From NCBI GenBank assembly GCA_033809415.1, contig JAPXLT010000151.1, positions 1-11,178 of the forward strand: 11,178 nt of DNA, in the 5' to 3' direction. This stretch comes from JAQVUB01 sp033809415. GTDB lineage: Bacteria > Verrucomicrobiota > Lentisphaeria > Oligosphaerales > Oligosphaeraceae. The notes below the pieces were generated by a model. It saw only the letters and a program-made list of their open reading frames with translations. It had not been told where the DNA came from and searched no databases. The translations under genes were made by a program, and so were the position numbers. Below, in pieces: positions 6,973 to 11,178 of this stretch (position 1 is the first letter of the stretch; each line of letters begins with the position of its first letter).

Positions 6973-7000
6973 GTGATGAACTAAACAAACCACTCAAAAG

Positions 7001-7044
7001 AAAAATTTTTTCGTGCCTTTTCGTGGTTTTCGTTGTTAAAAAAT
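7001..7044 (+). repeat. Minimal TTTCGTG-type element between aminopeptidase and prs
   Basis: Begins AAAAATTTTTTCGTGCCTTT and ends TTTTCGTTGTTAAAAAAT. It lies in the divergent gap, within the 5' leader of the aminopeptidase. It is the clearest example of the element without cargo. Confidence 0.85.
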
Positions 7045-7066
7045 CCTTATTTGGGTACTATCTAAC

Positions 7067-7100
7067 TATAATTCGAAAATCGGGCAATGGACATTATATT
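7067..7100 (+). promoter_or_regulatory. Possible promoter for prs
   Basis: Two weak options exist. A perfect -10 TATAAT at 7067-7072 lacks a well-spaced -35. TTCGAA (7072-7077), 17 bases and TATATT (7095-7100) has good spacing but a poor -35. Both lie 60-95 bases before the prs ATG. The divergent aminopeptidase gene must use this same gap. Confidence 0.25.
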
Positions 7101-7159
7101 AGGTGTGTTTGCGGAGAATTCCGGTATTTTTGTTTATATTTTGTAAGGAATATGTTGCC

Positions 7160-8368
7160 ATGACCGGCGATTTTGTTGTTGTTGGAGCCGTTGCGGATGA
7201 TCCGCTTGCGAACGATATTGCGCATTATCTGAACCAGGAAACTGAAATTTCAGATATCCTTGCAAACAAATCTTTTGCAAATACAGAATTCTGCCCGCGC
7301 TTTATTAGCGATGAAAGGGACTTCGATCATATCGGGCATCAGCTCGATGGCAAGACGGTCATTCTGGTTTCATCCTGTTCGGGTGAACACAGCCGCAACG
7401 CTCGCGCCATGCGTTCCTTCCTGGTAGCCCGTGCCGCGAAAGACAATGGCGCTGCGAGGGTCGTTCTTGTCGAACCGGACCTCTTTTACAGTGCGCAAGA
7501 CCGCGGTCCGCGCCCCGAACACAGTCGTCCAGGCGTGTCCCGTTCGCTTCAAGACTACAAGAAATTTGACGGGCAGCCGTTTTCTGCGATGCTCTATGCG
7601 GATTTACTGAAAACGAGCGGTGTTGATGTGGTGATGACGGTTCACAACCACTCGGATGCCGTGCAGGAGTTGTTCTGTCAGCATTTCAAGGATTGTTTCT
7701 TCAACCTCTGCCCCGCCGAATTATATGCAAACTATCTGGCCAACTACGGCCTGACCTCGAACGACGACCCCTCGAAGGGCATGGTCATCTGTGCGCCAGA
7801 TAACGGTGCGGCTCCCTTTGCAAGAGAGGTCTTCCACTACTTGAACAGGGAAAATGAAAAGTTGCTGCTGCTGCAAGGCAAACCGTCTTTGCTGCTGATG
7901 GACAAGGAACGCTGCGGAGAGCGCAAAGTCAAAATTGTCACCCGTGCGGACAGTCCGACGCGTCTCGAGGACCTCGCCGGTCGCGTGGTGGTGGTTTGTG
8001 ATGACATGGTTCGCACCGGTGGGACGATTGCGGAGTGCTGCCGTCATTTGAAGGAGGCCGGGGTCAGCAGGGTGATCTTTGTCGTCACTCACTTTAATTC
8101 ATCTCCGGAAGTCAAGGAGAATTTGCATGTGAATATTATTGACGATATCATCACCACCAATACCCTGCCCAATATTCTCAATCGCGACATGCAGGGACGC
8201 CTCCGGCATAAGATGCTGGTTCTAAAAATCGAGCGCTGGATCGTCAATGCCCTGCGCGAGCATGTGCTCGGCGGCAACTTCGTTCCTTATGTGCCACCCT
8301 ATACCGTCGATGTCTCACGCAAAAATCCACGCTGGTCGCTTTCACAGCAACTGCTGGGAAATACCTGA
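7160..8368 (+). CDS. prs: Ribose-phosphate pyrophosphokinase, long divergent form
   Basis: Makes PRPP from ribose 5-phosphate and ATP for purine, pyrimidine, His, Trp and NAD synthesis. The 402-residue protein has the two tandem phosphoribosyltransferase-type halves of PRS. The region VILVSSCSGEHSRNARAMRS (68-87) stands for the N-terminal ATP/dimer region; FYSAQDR at 109-115 matches the family RQD segment; FSAMLYADLL (141-150) and VHNHS (161-165) match the ribose-phosphate/metal region. VVVVCDDMVRTGGTI at 276-290 is the PRPP-binding loop. It is about 85 residues longer than the usual ~315, with extra sequence after AQDR, around 225-270, and at the C-terminus. The loop has R285 where the classical loop has Asp (DDMIDTAGT). 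The ATG at 7160 has TAAGGAA nine bases upstream; an earlier in-frame start at 7103 lies outside the family match. It may be a phosphate-independent-type or PRS-like enzyme; identity as a PRS homologue is good. Confidence 0.85.
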   Translation: MTGDFVVVGAVADDPLANDIAHYLNQETEISDILANKSFANTEFCPRFISDERDFDHIGHQLDGKTVILVSSCSGEHSRNARAMRSFLVARAAKDNGAARVVLVEPDLFYSAQDRGPRPEHSRPGVSRSLQDYKKFDGQPFSAMLYADLLKTSGVDVVMTVHNHSDAVQELFCQHFKDCFFNLCPAELYANYLANYGLTSNDDPSKGMVICAPDNGAAPFAREVFHYLNRENEKLLLLQGKPSLLLMDKERCGERKVKIVTRADSPTRLEDLAGRVVVVCDDMVRTGGTIAECCRHLKEAGVSRVIFVVTHFNSSPEVKENLHVNIIDDIITTNTLPNILNRDMQGRLRHKMLVLKIERWIVNALREHVLGGNFVPYVPPYTVDVSRKNPRWSLSQQLLGNT

Positions 8369-8375
8369 CAGGCCC

Positions 8376-8660
8376 TTAAAAAATTTTCGTAATACTATTG
8401 CCCAACTTCTTCTTTTTTTGTGAAAGATTTTTTATGGACAATGGACAGAGATTATGTCGCGCCCTTACAGGGCTTTGCCGATGGTGTGATCCCTGACCCA
8501 GGGCGTTGCCCTGGGCTGGTATGTCGCGCCCTTTCAGGGCTATCCCAATATCATCGGTTCGGCTGATCTGGCGTCCGTGTAAAGTCCGTGTAAAGTCCGT
8601 ATGGGTTGCGGGCGATCAGTCCGCGCCAAGCCTTTTCGTGTATTTCGTGGTTAAAAAATC
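8376..8660 (+). repeat. Expanded composite repeat, copy 1 (between prs and tgt 3' ends)
   Basis: Starts TTAAAAAATTTTCGT and ends CGTGGTTAAAAAATC, so the outer 9 bases TTAAAAAAT occur at both ends. Inside are two ATGGAC units, the 108-nt palindromic core (8434-8541), about 2.7 units of GTCCGTGTAAA (8573-8602), the GCGGGC/GTCCGC hairpin, and the right half CCTTTTCGTGTATTTCGTGG. It fills the whole gap between the convergent prs and tgt. There is no T-tract hairpin that I would call a terminator. Confidence 0.9.
8434..8541. repeat. Palindromic 108-nt core, copy 1
   Basis: Three hairpins: GCCCT-TAC-AGGGC (8461-8473), CCCAGGGC-GTT-GCCCTGGG (8497-8515) and GCCCT-TTC-AGGGC (8528-8540). It matches 10000-10107 at 107 of 108 positions; the difference is a loop base at 8467. 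Either strand can form the same folds. Confidence 0.9.
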
Positions 8661-9767
8661 TTAAGCTTCGGGGTACGTCTGCATGATATTTTCCGCGAAG
8701 GTTGCGAATGTGCCCTGTTCGAGATGTTGGCGCGCCTGACGCATCAGGTTGATGAAAAAATACAAATTATGAGTGGTCATCAGCCTGGCGCCGAGAATTT
8801 CGCCGGTATGCAGCAGATGCCGTATATAGGCTCTGCTATGGTTCTTGCAGGCATAGCAGCCGCAGTCTTCCTGGATCGGGGTGAAATCATCTTTATAGCG
8901 GGCTGCTTTTACTGGTATGGTTCCGGTTGGCGTATAAGCGCTTCCATTGCGTCCCAGGCGGGTTGGCAGCACACAGTCAAACATGTCAATGCCGCGCAGA
9001 ATTCCCGCAATTAGCTGCCGCGGAGTACCCACACCCATCAGATAATGCGGCAATTGCGGGGGCAAAGCGGGTACGCAGATATCCAATACCTCGAGCATGC
9101 TCTTTTCCGGCTCTCCGACACTGACACCGCCAATGGCAATCCCGTCAAAGTCCATAGCGGCAATTTCCTCGATGGCCCGCAGTCGCAGGTCTGCATAGGT
9201 GCTGCCCTGCACGATGCCAAAGACCAGTTGACCGTCGGCTCGGGGTTGCTGGCGGCTTTCATGGGCCCAGCGCAAAGTCGTCTCGAGGGAAAGGCGTGCT
9301 TCGTCCCAGGTGGCCGGCCAGGCTGTGCACTCATCGAAGACCATGGCGATATCCGAAGCAAGGATGCGCTGGATTTCCATCGATTCACGTGGCCCCATGA
9401 ACAAGCGGCTGCCATCCAGATGCGACTGGAAAAAAATCCCGTCGCGGGTCTTTTTGCTGAGTTTGCTGAGGCTGAAGACCTGGAATCCGCCGCTGTCGGT
9501 GAGGATGGCCCTGTTCCAGTTCATGAATTTGTGCAATCCCCCGGCCTGCTGCATCAATTCCATGCCTGGCCGCAGGTTGAGATGATACGTGTTTCCGAGG
9601 ATGATTTCGGCATCGAGTTGCTCGAGTTCGTAGTTGCACATGGCCTTGACGCTGCCCTGGGTGCCAACCGGCATGAAAACAGGCGTCTGCACATCGCCAT
9701 GAGCCGTATGAAGAACACCACGGCGGGCAAGGCTGCTCGAATCGTTTTTGAGAATGGTAAAATGCAT
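8661..9767 (-). CDS. tgt: tRNA-guanine(34) transglycosylase (queuine/preQ1 tRNA-ribosyltransferase)
   Basis: Exchanges G34 of tRNAs with GUN anticodons for preQ1, a step in queuosine synthesis. The 368-residue product is full length (E. coli 375). It has DSGGFQVFSL at 91-100, with D91 the general base, MVFDEC at 142-147, GGVSVGE at 213-219, and GIDMFDCVLPTR at 259-270 with nucleophile D264. The zinc site is C302, C304, C307 and H333; these numbers match E. coli Tgt. The ATG at 9765-9767 gives the right N-terminus, but the bases just before it are a C-rich heptamer array and there is no Shine-Dalgarno. The TAA stop is at a repeat boundary. No queA, yajC or secD is adjacent, unlike the common tgt neighbourhood. 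It converges with prs and is flanked on both sides by copies of a composite repeat. Confidence 0.97.
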   Translation of the reverse strand: MHFTILKNDSSSLARRGVLHTAHGDVQTPVFMPVGTQGSVKAMCNYELEQLDAEIILGNTYHLNLRPGMELMQQAGGLHKFMNWNRAILTDSGGFQVFSLSKLSKKTRDGIFFQSHLDGSRLFMGPRESMEIQRILASDIAMVFDECTAWPATWDEARLSLETTLRWAHESRQQPRADGQLVFGIVQGSTYADLRLRAIEEIAAMDFDGIAIGGVSVGEPEKSMLEVLDICVPALPPQLPHYLMGVGTPRQLIAGILRGIDMFDCVLPTRLGRNGSAYTPTGTIPVKAARYKDDFTPIQEDCGCYACKNHSRAYIRHLLHTGEILGARLMTTHNLYFFINLMRQARQHLEQGTFATFAENIMQTYPEA

Positions 9768-9798
9768 TGGACAGGGTGCAGGGGACAGGGTGCAGGGT
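9768..9798. repeat. Heptamer array abutting the tgt start codon
   Basis: On the plus strand the units are CAGGGTG, CAGGGGA, CAGGGTG and CAGGG, ending TTA, so the tgt mRNA reads TTAACCCTGCACCCTGTCCC and more, up to A-ATG. Its sequence resembles the leads of the arrays at 221 and 4200 but its orientation relative to the gene is opposite. It replaces the region where a Shine-Dalgarno should be. Confidence 0.8.
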
Positions 9799-9807
9799 TA
9801 AGAGTGA

Positions 9808-9826
9808 CGCAACCGAGACGGTTGCG
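9808..9826. repeat. Perfect 8-bp palindrome in the tgt leader
   Basis: CGCAACCG-AGA-CGGTTGCG forms an 8-bp stem with a three-base loop, 41 bases before the tgt ATG. There is no T tract, so it is not a classic terminator. It looks like a REP-type dispersed palindrome; only one copy is in this window. Confidence 0.7.
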
Positions 9827-9839
9827 CTACCTTGGTGAA

Positions 9840-9868
9840 AAAATAGTGCCGCAAAAACGATTTTTCAA
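9840..9868 (-). promoter_or_regulatory. Candidate sigma70-type promoter for tgt
   Basis: On the minus strand TTGAAA (9863-9868), a 17-base spacer and TATTTT (9840-9845) lie upstream of tgt. A transcript starting near 9833 would have a leader of about 65 bases holding an 8-bp hairpin (9808-9826) and C-rich heptamers. The -35 box falls at the left edge of the expanded repeat copy. Confidence 0.4.
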
Positions 9869-9920
9869 ATTTTTTCGTACTACTATCACCCAGAATCTTC
9901 TTTTTTGTGAAAGATTTTTT

Positions 9921-10015
9921 ATGGACGATGGACAGGGACAGAAATGGACGCGATGGACTGAATGGACAAGAATGGACTGCTGAATGGACAATGGACAGAA
10001 TGGACAATGGACAGA
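9921..10015 (+). repeat. Degenerate ATGGAC tandem array
   Basis: Ten ATGGAC words separated by one to eleven bases; the equivalent position in copy 1 (8434-8446) has two. Spacers vary, so this is an old or irregular array. Confidence 0.85.
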
Positions 10016-10107
10016 GATTATGTCGCGCCCTTTCAGGGCTTTGCCGATGGTGTGATCCCTGACCCAGGGCGTTGCCCTGGGCTGGTATGTCGCGCCCTTT
10101 CAGGGCT
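10000..10107. repeat. Palindromic 108-nt core, copy 2
   Basis: Same three hairpins as copy 1, with the central CCCAGGGC-GTT-GCCCTGGG at 10063-10081. The sequences just outside (10108-10139 against 8542-8572) match much less well than the core. Confidence 0.9.
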
Positions 10108-10139
10108 GATTCCAACATCACCGATCCGACTGATCAGCT

Positions 10140-10224
10140 GTCCGTGTCCCGTCCGTGTCCTGTCCGTGTCCCGTCCGTGTCCCGTCCGTGTCCCGTCCGT
10201 GTCCCGTCCGTGTCCCGTCCGTGT
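10140..10224 (+). repeat. 11-bp tandem repeat, GTCCGTGTCCC
   Basis: Seven full units and a partial eighth (GTCCGTGT), with one variant base (CCT in unit two). The cognate array in copy 1 has two full units of GTCCGTGTAAA plus a partial. Both arrays end directly at GGGTTGCGGGCGATCAG, so this is a variable-number array at a fixed place in the composite. Confidence 0.95.
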
Positions 10225-10393
10225 GGGTTGCGGGCGATCAGCCCACGCCGTGTCCTTTCGTGCTTTTCGTGGTTCAAAAACATAAAAGGCAAGAAGTTTG
10301 TGTGCGCTGTTTTTCTGCATGAATTTTCCGCAGGATGTATTAAATTAAGTAGTTTACGATTTTTCACCCGGGTTATTTATACAGGATTTTGTT

Positions 10394-11178
10394 ATGCGGA
10401 CACCGATTACTGCTGCTGAACTTCGTCGTTTATTCATTGAGTTTTTCAAGAGCCATGGGCATGCTGAGATCAAGAGTGCGCCATTGGTACCGGAAAATGA
10501 TCCGACCTGTCTTTTCACGACGGCGGGCATGCATCCTCTGGTTCCGTACTTGCTTGGGGCGAAGCACCCTGCCGGCAAACGTCTGACCAATGTGCAGAAA
10601 TGCCTGCGCACGGGGGATATCGACGAAGTGGGCGATCCTTTCCATCTGACCTTTTTTGAAATGCTGGGCAACTGGTCGCTGGGCGACTATTTCAAGGAGG
10701 AAGCCATCGCCATGAGCTTTGCCTTCCTTACAGAAAAGCTGGGCTTCCGCAAAGAGGAAATCAAGGTAACTTGCTTTGAGGGCGATGAGAACGCTCCCAA
10801 AGATGAAGAGGCGGCAAATATCTGGAGGCGCCATGGCATCCCGGAAGAAAACATCTATTTTCTTGGCAAGGAGGACAACTGGTGGGGACCTGCCGGGCAG
10901 TCGGGCCCTTGCGGACCGGATACGGAAATGTTTGTCCCTTTGGATCGTCCTGATTGCGGGCCTGATTGCGGGCCGGCCTGTGGCTGCGGCAAATGGGTGG
11001 AAATCTGGAACGATGTCTTCATGCAGTACAACAAGACGCTCGAGGGGCAATACATCCCACTCGAACATCCAAATGTCGACACCGGCATGGGCGTCGAGCG
11101 AGTCACCGCCTTCATGCAAGGTGTAAAAAGCGCCTATCAGACGGAACTTTTCCGGGGAATCTTCGCCCGCATCAAGGA
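10394..11178 (+). CDS. alaS: Alanyl-tRNA synthetase, N-terminal part (runs off the window)
   Basis: Class II aminoacyl-tRNA synthetase charging tRNA-Ala. 261 complete codons are visible with no stop. Recognisable parts are the N-terminal AAELRRLFIEFFKSHGHAEI (7-26), motif 1 region SAPLVPENDPTCLFTTAGMH (28-47), motif 2 region KCLRTGDIDEVGDPFHLTFF (69-88) followed by EMLGNWSLGDYFKEEA (89-104), and AGQSGPCGPDTEMF (167-180). Then VEIWNDVFMQYNK and NVDTGMGVERV follow. The wording (FTTAGMHPLVPYLLG, LRTGDIDEVGD) is of the alternative AlaS type seen in Clostridia and candidate-phyla bacteria, not the E. coli type. A Cys cluster (C188, C192, C196, C198) precedes KWVEIWN. The ATG at 10394 has AGGA about eight bases upstream. 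The bases between the repeat and the ATG (10281-10393) are AT-rich, without a promoter I would defend. Confidence 0.95.
   Translation, partial: MRTPITAAELRRLFIEFFKSHGHAEIKSAPLVPENDPTCLFTTAGMHPLVPYLLGAKHPAGKRLTNVQKCLRTGDIDEVGDPFHLTFFEMLGNWSLGDYFKEEAIAMSFAFLTEKLGFRKEEIKVTCFEGDENAPKDEEAANIWRRHGIPEENIYFLGKEDNWWGPAGQSGPCGPDTEMFVPLDRPDCGPDCGPACGCGKWVEIWNDVFMQYNKTLEGQYIPLEHPNVDTGMGVERVTAFMQGVKSAYQTELFRGIFARIK

Larger units (their letters stand above)
9868..10280 (+). repeat. Expanded composite repeat, copy 2 (between tgt and alaS 5' ends)
   Basis: Same order as copy 1: AATTTTTTCGTACTACTATC start, TTTTTTGTGAAAGATTTTTT block, ATGGAC units, palindromic core, 11-bp tandem array, GGGTTGCGGGCGATCAG hairpin, and TTTCGTGCTTTTCGTGGTTC end. 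It is about 130 bp longer than copy 1 because the two tandem arrays are expanded. With 9768-9867 it fills most of the 626-bp divergent gap. No credible gene lies in this stretch; frames across it are repeat translations. Confidence 0.9.

Noticed and set aside
6973..6993. GTG start seven codons upstream in the M18 aminopeptidase
   Set aside because: No ribosome site and no family match there; the ATG at 6972 was preferred, though the difference is small.
8497..8515. Rho-independent terminator between prs and tgt
   Set aside because: The 8-bp GC hairpin has no T tract on either strand, and the same hairpin occurs at 10063-10081 in a divergent promoter gap.
9800..9835. preQ1 riboswitch in the tgt leader
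   Set aside because: The 8-bp hairpin is there, but the short A-rich tail and pseudoknot-forming bases of preQ1-I are missing; the hairpin reads as a dispersed palindrome.
10140..10224. CRISPR array
   Set aside because: Units are 11 bp and directly adjacent, without unique spacers, and no cas gene is present.
9798..10320. Open frames on both strands of about 95-107 residues across the tgt-alaS gap
   Set aside because: They are translations of the palindromic core and the 11-bp and ATGGAC arrays, with low-complexity products and no ribosome sites.

Overview
The window comes from a bacterial chromosome of moderate G+C content, most likely from an anaerobe. Evidence for anaerobic life is a small 2[4Fe-4S] ferredoxin and a rubredoxin-type Cys segment attached to a stand-alone FMN glutamate-synthase domain. 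Almost every gap between genes is filled with short repeats (TTTCGTG-type units, C-rich heptamers, small palindromes). Together with the alternative AlaS type, these remind me of PVC-superphylum genomes such as Lentisphaerota. That placement is an inference from style; no marker here proves it.

Layout. From 151 to 6972 all genes lie on the minus strand: folK (HPPK, folate synthesis), a 57-residue ferredoxin, a CstA-type transporter, an iron-containing alcohol dehydrogenase, a rubredoxin/glutamate-synthase-like FMN protein split by an apparent one-base frameshift, and an M18 aminopeptidase. A long, divergent ribose-phosphate pyrophosphokinase (prs) follows on the plus strand. tgt (queuine/preQ1 tRNA-ribosyltransferase) is on the minus strand, convergent with prs. 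The first 261 codons of alaS run off the right edge on the plus strand. The genes are mostly unrelated housekeeping functions. The only tight coupling is aminopeptidase to glutamate-synthase-like protein, where the Shine-Dalgarno of the second overlaps the stop of the first.

The striking part is the intergenic DNA. A 40-45 bp element (starts AAATTTTTTCGT, ends CGTKGTTAAAAAAT) occurs in minimal form at about 54, 1084, 2821 (partial), 4042 and 7001. In expanded form it spans 8376-8660 and 9868-10280, on both sides of tgt, with palindromic cargo and tandem arrays between the same two ends. A 108-nt core of the cargo differs at one base between the two copies. C-rich heptamer arrays (CCCCCTG)n sit at the 3' ends of folK and the glutamate-synthase gene and against the start codon of tgt. 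Repeats touch coding sequence: they appear to supply the stop codons of folK and tgt, add about 37 residues to FolK, overlap the stop of the alcohol dehydrogenase, and occupy the place of a Shine-Dalgarno at tgt.

I see no defence system, CRISPR array, tRNA, rRNA, transposase or phage gene. The best candidate for something undescribed is the modular, gene-end-associated repeat family, not a protein system.
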